Shown here piece by piece: positions 39,110 to 47,673 of a DNA stretch of 64,000 nt. The notes under the pieces are model-generated. The model saw only the letters and a program-made list of their open reading frames with translations. It searched no databases and was not told the DNA's origin. The first letter of the stretch is position 1. Every line of letters starts with the position of its first letter. The stretch is from assembly GCF_003932735.1 (NCBI RefSeq), contig NZ_CP033611.1, positions 586,156 to 650,155 on the forward strand, read 5' to 3'. This DNA is from Rickettsiales endosymbiont of Stachyamoeba lipophora (GTDB taxonomy: Bacteria > Pseudomonadota > Alphaproteobacteria > Rickettsiales > 33-17). Position numbers and translations under genes: made by a program.

Positions 39110-39844
39110 TTAAAACCACTTATATTTTAATTTGTAATCATAAATATCTATTTTATCTAATTGCTTAACTAGACTTACAATTTTAAAACTGATTGGAGAA
39201 CAGCATGATGCAATCATTATTTTTATAACTACTTGAGTATACAACATTTGCCATAAAATTTTATGGTCAATCAATCCTAAAAAAGCAATTATAAAGAAAA
39301 TAATACTTTCGCAAATTACCCCTATTGAGGTACTGGCAATTGAACGCAGTTTAAAAAAACTACCCTTAAATTTCACTTTGCTTTTAGACATTACCATAGA
39401 ATTGATAAACTCACCTATAATATAAGAAACTATTGAAGCTGCAAAAATGCGATAAGAACTGGCAAAGATTTTATCAAAATTAGCAGCATGTTCATCTAAA
39501 GGAGGCATAATAGTAACTATATATATCATTAGCGAAGCAAGAATATTAATTAACAACCCACTCCAGATAATTTTACGGGTGGCAGTAAATCCATACACTT
39601 CAGTTAAGATATCATTCATCACATAAGTAAAGGGGAAAAATAAAAATCCTGCGTCAAATACATAGCCATAAATTAGAACCAGCTTGTTAGAGGTAATATT
39701 AGATATTACTAAAACCACAGTGTATAATAGAGCTATAATTAGCATGATTAAGCTAATTTTAGAATTATTCTCATTGCTAAATTTTAAATTAAAATTTTGC
39801 TGTTGGTGCATAAAGCTAGCTTTATTACCAAAATTGTTGTTCAT
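39110..39844 (-). CDS. Queuosine precursor transporter, YhhQ/VUT family
   Basis: This 244-aa integral membrane protein has about six hydrophobic segments. It matches the YhhQ/DUF165 pattern: NITSNKLV with FDAGFLFFPFTYVMNDILTEVYGF near residues 48-85, WSGLLINILAS, then YIIGEFINSMVMSKSK and the last helix after SIASTSIGVICESIIFF. YhhQ imports preQ0/preQ1, queuosine precursors, in other bacteria. A good aggat ribosome binding site supports the start at 39844. A second in-frame ATG (Met12) is possible. No preQ1 riboswitch was recognised upstream. Confidence 0.85.
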   Translation of the reverse strand: MNNNFGNKASFMHQQQNFNLKFSNENNSKISLIMLIIALLYTVVLVISNITSNKLVLIYGYVFDAGFLFFPFTYVMNDILTEVYGFTATRKIIWSGLLINILASLMIYIVTIMPPLDEHAANFDKIFASSYRIFAASIVSYIIGEFINSMVMSKSKVKFKGSFFKLRSIASTSIGVICESIIFFIIAFLGLIDHKILWQMLYTQVVIKIMIASCCSPISFKIVSLVKQLDKIDIYDYKLKYKWF

Positions 39845-40002
39845 AGCATCCTTACAAGCATAAAAATTTTATAAGCTTTTAATAGGTTTTAAATTCTATT
39901 TTTAATATTTAATCTAGATTTTGAAAAGGATTTTTAGTAAAAAATTAATTTAGAAAAATTTAGTTATATTATTCTATCAAACAAGAACTTAAGGAGAGAA
40001 AG

Positions 40003-41007
40003 ATGCCCCAATATAATAATACTCAAACTAATTTTAAACAACAAGCAAGCTCTTCTCCACAAACTTTACCTATATTACATCAAGCGGTAAAGCAAGGAGG
40101 GCCTGCTGTAAAAAAATTATTAATGGAAAATCGTAACTGCTTATATGAGATGGATCAATTTGGTGACTCTGCTGCGCATCTTGCTGCTTCGTTAGGAGAT
40201 TTTCACTCATTAATTATAATATTAGGACTCGATTCAGCTCAAAAAAATATTTTGATAAACGCTAGAAATAGTAAACACCTTACTCCTTTACATTTAGCAG
40301 CCCAAAATGGTCATCAGATTGTTATTCAAGAATTACTTAAGATGGGAGCAGACCAGGATGTTCAAGGCGGGCCAATTATAAACCAAGAGACCAAGCAACA
40401 ATTAAATGCTACTCCATTAGAATATGCGGTAACACTTAACCATTTTGAGGCAGTGGAAATATTATTATTGAGTGGAGTTGATGTAACTTTACATAGCGCC
40501 CTTGGCACTAATCCTCTCACAGCAGCTATAAATAATGAAAATGCAAAACTAGTGAAATTGTTAGTACCCCATTATATTGCTAAAGGTGCCATAGATATCA
40601 TTAAATCAGCTAAAAATATGGCAGGCAGCGAAAGTATTTACAATCATGAAATTTATCAATATTTAACCCAGGTAGTTGCTAATGATAATGCCTTTCCATC
40701 GCCACAGCAGGCTTCATTTACCGTGCCAGCAGAAAAGCCAGTTGAGTTACATAATCGTAAAAATCCAGAAGCTTCTAATTTAACAGCTGCAACTACTACA
40801 ACGCCATTTTTTGATTTTAGAGGAAAATTGTTAGGTAATGGCGGATTAGAGGGAAGCTCTTCACATGTGGCGCAAGTAACACAAAGTAGGCAACCCCAAC
40901 CTATTACTCCAACTAGCCATACAAGCTTAACTACCAAGCCACCTATTACAACAAAACGTGCTTTTGACTTAAAAGGAAAATTTACTGGTAATAAAGGGAT
41001 TTATTAA
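40003..41007 (+). CDS. Ankyrin repeat protein with duplicated C-terminal motif
   Basis: This 334-aa protein has no signal peptide. Residues about 24-190 hold four or five ankyrin repeats (for example GDSAAHLAASLGDFHSL, LTPLHLAAQNGHQIVIQELL, NATPLEYAVTLNHFEAVEILL). A linker rich in Ala, Thr, Pro and Gln follows. A 13-residue pattern FDxxGKxxGNxGx occurs twice, at 270-282 and at the very C-terminus (321-333). An excellent aaggaga ribosome binding site lies upstream. Ankyrin proteins of host-associated bacteria are often effectors that bind host proteins. That role is inferred. A terminator hairpin follows the stop. Confidence 0.85.
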   Translation: MPQYNNTQTNFKQQASSSPQTLPILHQAVKQGGPAVKKLLMENRNCLYEMDQFGDSAAHLAASLGDFHSLIIILGLDSAQKNILINARNSKHLTPLHLAAQNGHQIVIQELLKMGADQDVQGGPIINQETKQQLNATPLEYAVTLNHFEAVEILLLSGVDVTLHSALGTNPLTAAINNENAKLVKLLVPHYIAKGAIDIIKSAKNMAGSESIYNHEIYQYLTQVVANDNAFPSPQQASFTVPAEKPVELHNRKNPEASNLTAATTTTPFFDFRGKLLGNGGLEGSSSHVAQVTQSRQPQPITPTSHTSLTTKPPITTKRAFDLKGKFTGNKGIY

Positions 41008-41040
41008 CATTTAATATTCATTAAAAATAACCACCTTAAA

Positions 41041-41082
41041 TAATAAATTTCCCCTTGTATTAATTCTTGGGGAAATTTATTA
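41041..41082. terminator. Bidirectional terminator between the ankyrin and GDP-fucose-synthase-like genes
   Basis: A perfect 14-bp inverted repeat (41041-41054 with 41069-41082), with a GC-rich cccc/gggg top of the stem and A/T-rich base, has a 14-base loop. It sits between two convergent genes, so it can serve both. Confidence 0.7.
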
Positions 41083-41095
41083 ACACTAAATCTAC

Positions 41096-42034
41096 TTAAA
41101 CCAACTCAGCCGCATTCTGTTTAAATTTGGTATAAACTTTTTCGATTCCTACTTTTAAAGAAGTTTTCGGTTGCCAGCCCATGGCAAATAAATTAGTAGA
41201 ATCTAAACATTTGCGTGGAATACCGTCCGGCTTAGAAACATCATTTATAATTTTTCCTTCAAAGCCAACAATACCAGCTATCAATCTGGCAAGCTCTAAA
41301 ATTGAAATTTCCTGCTGCGTCCCCACATTAATTATTTCAGGTGAGTTATAATTATGCATCAGAAAAATAAAAGCGTTTGCTACATCATCGGCAAAAATAA
41401 ATTCGCGTAATGGTTTCCCACTTCCCCATATCACCACTTGGGAATCATTATTAATTTTAGCTTGGTGTAATTTTTGTAAAAGTGCAGGGATTACATGAGA
41501 ATTATTAGGATCATAATGATCATTAAGACCATAAGCATTAGTAGGCATAGGTACGATCGCATTAAACCCATATTGCTTATGATATGCCTGGCACATAATA
41601 ATACCATTTTGCTTAGCAGTAGCATATGCAATATTGGTTGGTTCTACTTTCCCTGTAAACAGAGCTTCTTCCTTCATCGGCTGAGCAATTTCACGCGGGT
41701 AGGTACAAGCCGAACCTGGAAACAATAATTTTTTGACACCATACTTATAAGCTGCATTAATCACATTACTCTGCATTTGAGTATTATTATAAATAAATTC
41801 GGCCGTAAGCGTATTATTAGCTACAATACCACCTACCTTTGCAGCCAGATGAAATACATATTCAGGTCGCTTTTGCTCAAATAGTCGCTCTACCTCTAGC
41901 TGATTAGTTAAATCAGCATCACCTGATGCCACTAAAATTAGATTTTTATAACCCTCTTGCTGTAATTGATGAGTTAAGCTACTCCCAATTAACCCACTAA
42001 AACCTGTAACTAATATTTGAGAATCTTTTTGCAT
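41096..42034 (-). CDS. GDP-L-fucose synthase-like epimerase/reductase
   Basis: This is an extended SDR (about 312 aa from ATG 42034) with LVTGFSGLIGSS near residue 7, and FHLAAKVGGIVANN, a hallmark of GDP-L-fucose synthase. The catalytic Tyr and Lys are in YATAK. PTNAYGLNDHYDPNNSHVIPALLQK is also typical of Fcl/WcaG. Such enzymes convert GDP-4-keto-6-deoxymannose to GDP-L-fucose, or the ColC variant acts on the 3-deoxy intermediate. No gmd gene is in the window. A GTG at 42085 would extend the protein by 17 residues. It is divergent from the DegT-like gene. Confidence 0.82.
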   Translation of the reverse strand: MQKDSQILVTGFSGLIGSSLTHQLQQEGYKNLILVASGDADLTNQLEVERLFEQKRPEYVFHLAAKVGGIVANNTLTAEFIYNNTQMQSNVINAAYKYGVKKLLFPGSACTYPREIAQPMKEEALFTGKVEPTNIAYATAKQNGIIMCQAYHKQYGFNAIVPMPTNAYGLNDHYDPNNSHVIPALLQKLHQAKINNDSQVVIWGSGKPLREFIFADDVANAFIFLMHNYNSPEIINVGTQQEISILELARLIAGIVGFEGKIINDVSKPDGIPRKCLDSTNLFAMGWQPKTSLKVGIEKVYTKFKQNAAELV

Positions 42035-42132
42035 ATGACAACTTTTTTGATTGTTTTCTACTTTTGGTTTTGATAGAACTATCACTATTTTATAGATTTT
42101 AAAATAAGTTTTTTAAGTAAAAAGGCAGCAAA

Positions 42133-43443
42133 ATGGACCAACATATCCAAAATATTTTTGAAAACGTTATCGAATATTGTAAAAAGAATTACAACTTTCA
42201 GTTTAATCCTAATAATCCAGTTGTGCGCTTACATGAACCAACTTTTGGCGCAGAAGAAATTAATGCGTTAATTGCACAGCTTATGAGCACTAACGTGACT
42301 ATGGGCCCAAGAGTTAAACAATTTGAAGAAAATTATTGTACCAAATTTGGCCATAAATATGGAGTATCCAACAACTCTGGTTCCTCTGCTAACCTTCTTG
42401 CCGTAGCTGCCCTGACTAATCCCGCTTTTAAAGACCATTTACGCCCAGGCGATGAGGTAATTGTGCCTGCTCTTTCATGGTCTACTACTGTTTGGCCGAT
42501 TATCCAATGTGGGCTAATTCCAGTTTTTGTAGATTGTGATATTAATACTTTTAATCTTGATCTTAATAAACTTGAGCAAGCTATTACTCCTAAAACCAGA
42601 GCTATTAAGTTAGTACACGTCTATGGCAATCCATGCCATATGGATGAAATTATGGCGCTAGCCCGCAAGCATAATTTATTTATTATTGAAGACTCATGTG
42701 AATCAATGGGAGCTACTTATAAGGGTAAGTATGTTGGCACTTTTGGCGATATCGGTACTTTTAGCTTTTATTATTCCCATCATATTACTACTCTTGAAGG
42801 AGGCATTAGCGTAACTAATAACTTTGAACTAGCTGAGCTTATGAGAGTGTTACGCGCCCATGGTTGGACCAGGCAAATTGATGAAAGAGAAAAATATGAG
42901 CAAATGCATGCTGACATTGATCCACGCTTTATTTTTATCAATTTAGGTTACAATTTAAGGCTCACTGAGATACAAGCTGCTATGGGGATTGAGCAATTTA
43001 AAAAGTTTGATGATTTAATTGCTGTTAGAAAAAACAATGCTAAAATTTTACGCCGTGAGTTGGAAGAATTATCCGATCTTTTCTCCTTCCAAAATATTAC
43101 TGCAGAATCAGAAAGTACCTGGTTTGGTTTCTCATTAATTTTAAAAGAAAAGGCTAAATTCACCAAAAATGAGCTGGGCAAATATTTACATGCCCAAAAT
43201 ATTGAAAACAGACCCATTATTGCTGGCAATATGTCAAAACATCCAGCACTTCAAATGTATGAACATAAAATCGGCAGTACTTTAGAAAATAGTAACAATA
43301 TTATGGATAACGGTATTGCTGTAGGCTGCCATCATGCCATGAATGAAGAGGCCTGCCTGTATATTACGAATCACATCAAGCAGTTTGTTAAAGAACATGC
43401 TAACCACACTTCAAATTTAGAAATGAGCGCTGCAAATGTCTAA
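42133..43443 (+). CDS. PLP-dependent sugar 3-dehydratase (ColD/RfbH-like) of the DegT family
   Basis: This is a 436-aa fold-type I PLP protein. It has VPALSWSTTVWPI, VHVYGNPCHMDEIM and IIEDSCESMGATYKGKYVGTFGDIGTFSF, all DegT-family signatures. Where sugar aminotransferases have the PLP-binding Lys, this protein reads SHHI (His216/His217). That His replacement is the hallmark of 3-dehydratases such as RfbH and ColD, which make 3,6-dideoxy sugars instead of transferring an amino group. With a GDP-fucose-synthase-like neighbour, a GDP-linked dideoxyhexose such as colitose or a relative is plausible. Overlap with the next gene is 8 bases. The exact substrate is not provable here. Confidence 0.8.
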   Translation: MDQHIQNIFENVIEYCKKNYNFQFNPNNPVVRLHEPTFGAEEINALIAQLMSTNVTMGPRVKQFEENYCTKFGHKYGVSNNSGSSANLLAVAALTNPAFKDHLRPGDEVIVPALSWSTTVWPIIQCGLIPVFVDCDINTFNLDLNKLEQAITPKTRAIKLVHVYGNPCHMDEIMALARKHNLFIIEDSCESMGATYKGKYVGTFGDIGTFSFYYSHHITTLEGGISVTNNFELAELMRVLRAHGWTRQIDEREKYEQMHADIDPRFIFINLGYNLRLTEIQAAMGIEQFKKFDDLIAVRKNNAKILRRELEELSDLFSFQNITAESESTWFGFSLILKEKAKFTKNELGKYLHAQNIENRPIIAGNMSKHPALQMYEHKIGSTLENSNNIMDNGIAVGCHHAMNEEACLYITNHIKQFVKEHANHTSNLEMSAANV

Positions 43444-44428
43444 ACAAAAAATACTAATATGCGGCGCTACCGGCTTTATTGGTAGAAATGCTGTAAATTA
43501 TTTCTGCAACAAACCTGAATATGAAGTGCATGCAGTACATTTTAACCGCCCTACCTATGACGTTCCGAATGTAACTTGGCATCATGCCGACCTACGAAAC
43601 CCTGCTGATATTGAAAGAGTAGTAAATGGCGTAGATATCATTATTCAAGCAGCAGCTACCACCTCTGGTGCTAAAGATATTGTAACCAAACCATATATTC
43701 ATGTAACTGATAATGCGGTAATGAATTCTTATTTATTTAGAACTGCATTTGAAAAAAAAATTAAACATGTAGTATTTTTTAGCTGTACGGTAATGTATCA
43801 TTCTAGCGAAACTTTACTTAAAGAAGAGGACTTTGATGCAAATAAACCTATGCATCCCCGTTATTTCGGCGTAGGCAATACTAAAGTTTATATTGAAAAA
43901 ATGGCCGAATTTTTTGCAGGTATTGGTGAAACTAAATATACTGTAATTAGGCATTCCAATATTTATGGTCCTTATGATAAGTTTGATTTTGAACGCAGCC
44001 ATGTATTTGGCGCTACAGTATCTAAAGTTATGCTGGCCGAAGATAAAATTAGCGTATGGGGAACCGGCGAAGAAGAACGTGATTTGCTACATGCAAGCGA
44101 TTTAAACAGATTTATTGAACTTGCTTTATTGAAGCAACCAGAGAAATTTAGATTGTATAATTGCGGCTTAGGGGTTGCAACCTCTATTAAAGATCTGGTT
44201 CATAAAATTATTAAACATTCTAGTAAAACCCTTAAAATTGAGCATGATTTATCTCAACCTACTATTAAAACCAGCTTGGCGCTAGATTGTTCACTTGCCC
44301 AAGGCGAGCTCGGCTGGCAGCCTCAAATTAATTTAGATGATGGTATTGCCCACACTCTAAGCTGGTGGAAAGAAAATATTAATCCTCAAACTCTCAAACC
44401 TAAGGAAAACATCAATGAACTTTTATAA
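43436..44428 (+). CDS. NAD-dependent epimerase/dehydratase-family protein lacking the catalytic Tyr
   Basis: This 330-aa extended SDR has a good cofactor loop (ICGATGFIGRN, residues 6-16), FFSCTVMYH in the Ser/Thr position, and VIRHSNIYGPYDKFD with DLLHASDLNRFIELAL downstream. At the usual YxxxK site the sequence is GVGNTK, so the Lys is present but the Tyr position holds Val. It may use another residue as base, act with a partner, or bind rather than reduce. It overlaps the DegT-like gene by 8 bases and the next epimerase by 14, so it belongs to the same operon. Substrate is presumably a nucleotide sugar. Confidence 0.8.
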   Translation: MSKQKILICGATGFIGRNAVNYFCNKPEYEVHAVHFNRPTYDVPNVTWHHADLRNPADIERVVNGVDIIIQAAATTSGAKDIVTKPYIHVTDNAVMNSYLFRTAFEKKIKHVVFFSCTVMYHSSETLLKEEDFDANKPMHPRYFGVGNTKVYIEKMAEFFAGIGETKYTVIRHSNIYGPYDKFDFERSHVFGATVSKVMLAEDKISVWGTGEEERDLLHASDLNRFIELALLKQPEKFRLYNCGLGVATSIKDLVHKIIKHSSKTLKIEHDLSQPTIKTSLALDCSLAQGELGWQPQINLDDGIAHTLSWWKENINPQTLKPKENINELL

Positions 44429-45428
44429 AGGAAAATCCGTTCTAGTGACTGGCGGAACTGGCTTAATAGGTAGACCACTAGTTAAAATGTTGATTGACGC
44501 CGGAGCTCATGTAACCGTAGCTTCACTTGATGATGCTTCACGCATTCCTCTAGGTGCTAAATTTGTTTATACGGATCTGCGTGAGTTTTCTAACTGTATG
44601 GCTGCCTGTACGGATAAAGAGATTGTATTTCATTTGGCAGGAGTAAAAGGTTCACCTGCAATGACTGCTCAGCGCCCGGCAAGCTTTTTTGTACCTACCA
44701 TGAGTTTTAATATTAACATGATGGAAGCAGCACGCAGGCAGGGCGCTGAAAGATATCTTTTTACTAGCTCGGTCGGCGTATATGCACCTGCGGAAGTTTT
44801 TTATGAAAACTCTGTTTGGTCAACTTTCCCCTCACCTAATGATAGATTTGCCGGTTGGGCAAAAAGAATGGGAGAATTACAGGCAGAAAGTTATAAAATT
44901 GAATATGATTGGGACAAAATATCTATAGTTCGTCCAGCAAATGTTTATGGCCCTTATGATAATTTTGATCCTAATAATGCAATGGTAATTCCTTCATTAA
45001 TTCATCGAGTAATGAGTGGGGAAGCACCTCTAACCGTATGGGGTGATGGTTCTCCGATTAGAGATTTTATTTTTGCAGATGACGTAGCTCGCGGTATGAT
45101 GTTAGCGGTTGAAAAGGGTATTAATGAACCTATTAACCTAGGCAGCGGTAGTGGGGCTACTATTAAGGAAGTTGCAGAAATTGTATGTAAATATGCACCT
45201 CATGGTCCGGTTGAATTAAAATTTGATCCAACTAAACCAAAGGGCGACGCTAAGCGCATTATGGATATGGAACGTGCCAACAAATATGGCTTTGAATGCA
45301 AGACATCACTTGAAGAAGGGATTAAGCGTACTATTGACTGGTATATAAATTTTAAAGATGAAGCCGGCAAGCGTTATAACGCTTTTACTGAAGAGGTTCA
45401 TTTACCACCAGCAAAAGAACTCGCATGA
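44415..45428 (+). CDS. NAD-dependent epimerase/dehydratase-family protein with altered active site
   Basis: This is a second extended SDR (337 aa) in the cassette. VTGGTGLIGRPL forms the cofactor loop, VFHLAGVKGSP and FTSSVGVYAP carry the Ser/Thr position, and VRPANVYGPYDNFDPNNAMVIPSLIHRV plus WGDGSPIRDFIFADDVA are standard downstream motifs. The YxxxK region reads FAGWAKRMGE: the Lys is kept but the Tyr position holds Ala, with a Phe next to it. Its overlap with both neighbours (14 and 4 bases) puts it firmly in the operon. It probably acts on the same or next intermediate as the preceding gene. Confidence 0.8.
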   Translation: MNFYKGKSVLVTGGTGLIGRPLVKMLIDAGAHVTVASLDDASRIPLGAKFVYTDLREFSNCMAACTDKEIVFHLAGVKGSPAMTAQRPASFFVPTMSFNINMMEAARRQGAERYLFTSSVGVYAPAEVFYENSVWSTFPSPNDRFAGWAKRMGELQAESYKIEYDWDKISIVRPANVYGPYDNFDPNNAMVIPSLIHRVMSGEAPLTVWGDGSPIRDFIFADDVARGMMLAVEKGINEPINLGSGSGATIKEVAEIVCKYAPHGPVELKFDPTKPKGDAKRIMDMERANKYGFECKTSLEEGIKRTIDWYINFKDEAGKRYNAFTEEVHLPPAKELA

Positions 45429-46132
45429 GCAAAACTTTAGTGATTACAGGTGGAACCAGCCTTATTGGCGAAAGCATAGTAAGACTCTTCCATAGCCAGG
45501 GATTTAATATCGTTTTTACCTATCACACTAGCTATACTAAAGCAGAAACGCTGGCTAGCGACTTAGGTAACCATAACATTACTAAATATCAACTTGATTT
45601 AGCTGATAATCTTCAGCTATTAAGGTTTGTAGAGTATCTTAGCAGTAATTTTAACTCAATTGATGTTTTAATAAATAATGGAGCTATGTTACCCGCCAGG
45701 AGGCCTGTTGAAGAATATAGTTGGGAAGAAATAGATCAAATTCTTTTCACTAATACTAATGCCACCTTTAAGCTTTGCCATGGTTTATTATCATTAATGC
45801 GCCAAAATGGTGGCTCGATTATCAATATTTCTTCTGAAGCAGCAAAGTTTGGCGGTAACCAAATGACCTTATACTCAGCTTCTAAAGGAGCCTTAAATAG
45901 TTTTATTCTAGGTTTTGCGCGCGAAGTTGGTAAATATCATATCCGGGTAAATAATATTAGCCCTGCAATTATTAAAGATGAACAAGAAGTTTTACCTGAA
46001 GAGTTACTGAAAACATTGCCCTTAGGCAGGGCAGGCTATCCTATAGATGTAGCTAATACCGCATATTGGCTTTGCCAAGATTCAGCCAGATACATCTCAG
46101 GCACTACATTGACTATTAGTGGTGGTAGATAA
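45425..46132 (+). CDS. Short-chain dehydrogenase/reductase
   Basis: This is a classical 235-aa SDR with TGGTSLIGE (residues 7-15) and NNGA near 86. The catalytic residues are intact: Ser in NISSEAA, Tyr and Lys in YSASK (about 150-154). The C-terminal TISGGR ends the fold. Its ATGA overlap with the preceding epimerase makes it the last gene of the DegT-epimerase-epimerase-SDR operon. It likely reduces a keto group on the nucleotide sugar. The reading frame stays open for 43 codons after its stop. Confidence 0.85.
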   Translation: MSKTLVITGGTSLIGESIVRLFHSQGFNIVFTYHTSYTKAETLASDLGNHNITKYQLDLADNLQLLRFVEYLSSNFNSIDVLINNGAMLPARRPVEEYSWEEIDQILFTNTNATFKLCHGLLSLMRQNGGSIINISSEAAKFGGNQMTLYSASKGALNSFILGFAREVGKYHIRVNNISPAIIKDEQEVLPEELLKTLPLGRAGYPIDVANTAYWLCQDSARYISGTTLTISGGR

Positions 46133-46635
46133 CTAATAGTACCAACAAAGATTACTGCGTATGTTGCACAAGATGGTGGATACGCAGTAAATTTCAGAGA
46201 GGTAAAAGCCAAGTTTTTATTAGGCTTAGACCCTGGAGTTGGAGCTGAACGCAACTTCAATTATTTTTAACTAGGTTTTTTGAAGGTTTTTAAGTAAGGG
46301 AGCTTTAATAATATTGTTAGCCGAGAACGAACAAATACCCTGGCAAAAAGTTGGTATATTTCAAAAAATATTTTAAAACTGGAAGGCAACAATGCCTTTC
46401 TATAAGAAATATTTATCAAATCTAATGCAGCTAACCAGCTCTTTTTGATATTAATCATTACCTTTCTCTCAGCTGGCGTTTCGATTTATCGAAGGGTAGT
46501 TATAGGGCTTATTTCTTGAGTGTTTTAATAGGATTTTCCTAAGTAGTTCTCCTCCAATTTAGCTTGACAAGTAACCGTTAAAAACTATTAATTGTATATT
46601 ACTTAACAAATTCCATTATAAGGCATGAAAAATTT
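46133..46635. other. 503-base spacer with two possible gene remnants and a promoter
   Basis: Directly after the SDR stop, in the same frame, codons 46133-46270 read as protein-like sequence ending in RNFNYF, with no start codon. On the minus strand 46267-46458 is a 63-codon frame (MINIKKSW...) with a weak binding site. Neither matches a family I know. A promoter for the next gene lies near 46564. I see no RNA gene. Confidence 0.4.
46564..46591 (+). promoter_or_regulatory. Probable sigma-70-type promoter for the phytanoyl-CoA-dioxygenase-like gene
   Basis: A perfect -35 box ttgaca (46564-46569) is followed, after 16 bases, by tattaa (46586-46591) as a -10 box. Transcription would begin about 40 bases before the ATG at 46636. 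Confidence 0.5.
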
Positions 46636-47376
46636 ATGAATCAAGATTTATCATTTTTTAAAGACAGAGAGCTTGCATTAAAATTTTATCAAGAAAATGG
46701 TTATTTTATTGAAAAAAATATTTTTAACTCCGACCTTTGCGATCAAATTATTCAAAATGGCCTTAAACTTAAAGAAGATTTAGGTAACGAAGTCTTTGCA
46801 CCTTTAATGATGCCACATCGTCATGATAAATTATTTCTTGAAGCTATGGCACATCCTAAATTAGTTGAAATTATGTCTATTCTCGTAGGCGGAGATGTAT
46901 CAGGCTTACAGACAGAAATGTTCTTTTGTAAACCAGGTACCAGAGGTTTTGCATCTCATCAGGATAATTTTTTTGTTGAAGCTGGTAAAGAGGTGTTTGC
47001 CTCAGCTTGGGTTGCCTTAACTGATACTTCTTATGAAAATGGCGGACTTATAGCTTATCCCGGCACTCATAAAGAAGATATTCTACCTACACGTAAAATA
47101 AGGGTAGAAAATTCTGCCGGGCAAGATCCTAATGCTAATAATGAAGAAGTGGTCATTCCAGAAATTTATAAACCAATTAATGCTATAGTGCCTAAGGGCG
47201 CTGCATTTTTTATTCACGGTAATTTAGTACATGCTTCGAATATGAACCAATCTAATGGATTTAGATATGTGCTCCTTTGCACTTATATTAAAACTGGTGA
47301 ACCATTTAGACCCGGCAACCACGCTAAACGCAAAGAAATTCCGTTAAGCAACAATCAAACCTTAACTGCCTGCTAG
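46636..47376 (+). CDS. Phytanoyl-CoA dioxygenase (PhyH)-family Fe(II)/2-oxoglutarate oxygenase
   Basis: This 246-aa protein has a double-stranded beta-helix. The iron-binding HxD is His108-x-Asp110 in ASHQDNFF, the distal His is His199 in HGNLVHAS, and Arg210 is placed to bind 2-oxoglutarate. These residues mark the PhyH family. Bacterial members hydroxylate varied small molecules, including sugar or antibiotic intermediates. Its position beside the sugar cassette suggests modification of the same glycan, but it has its own promoter and a 503-base gap. A hairpin terminator-like repeat follows. Confidence 0.82.
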   Translation: MNQDLSFFKDRELALKFYQENGYFIEKNIFNSDLCDQIIQNGLKLKEDLGNEVFAPLMMPHRHDKLFLEAMAHPKLVEIMSILVGGDVSGLQTEMFFCKPGTRGFASHQDNFFVEAGKEVFASAWVALTDTSYENGGLIAYPGTHKEDILPTRKIRVENSAGQDPNANNEEVVIPEIYKPINAIVPKGAAFFIHGNLVHASNMNQSNGFRYVLLCTYIKTGEPFRPGNHAKRKEIPLSNNQTLTAC

Positions 47377-47430
47377 TTAACTCTCAGGGTTTGATACTCA
47401 TTAGAGTTACAGTAATGTAGAGCACTCTCG

Positions 47431-47460
47431 AGGTAGACTGTTTTTTTAAACAGTCTACCT
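47431..47460 (+). terminator. Perfect hairpin after the PhyH-like gene
   Basis: This is a 13-bp perfect inverted repeat (47431-47443 with 47448-47460) around a TTTT loop, 55 bases after the stop codon. It lacks a downstream T run, so it may be a weak terminator or an RNA-stabilising hairpin. Confidence 0.5.
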
Positions 47461-47673
47461 TATAACCTGCTACCCAAAACCAAATAACCTTATATGCCAC
47501 CTAAACACAGAAATTATTTTATAATCTGTTTTTATGCATTTGATTGATTTTCTAAGGAATTTATTACAACGAAGCTTGATATTTTTATACATTACAATTT
47601 TCTATTAACAAACGTTTAATTTTATGGTAATGTTAATGGTGAATTAATATTTTTAAGCTTACAGGTTATTTTT

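Noticed and set aside
39845-40002. Possible preQ1 riboswitch upstream of the YhhQ-type transporter
   Set aside because: The leader on the minus strand lacks the short pseudoknot pattern of preQ1 class I or II elements.
46267-46458. 63-codon minus-strand frame before the PhyH-like gene
   Set aside because: Binding site spacing is poor and no family is recognised; kept as a note in the spacer entry rather than a gene.
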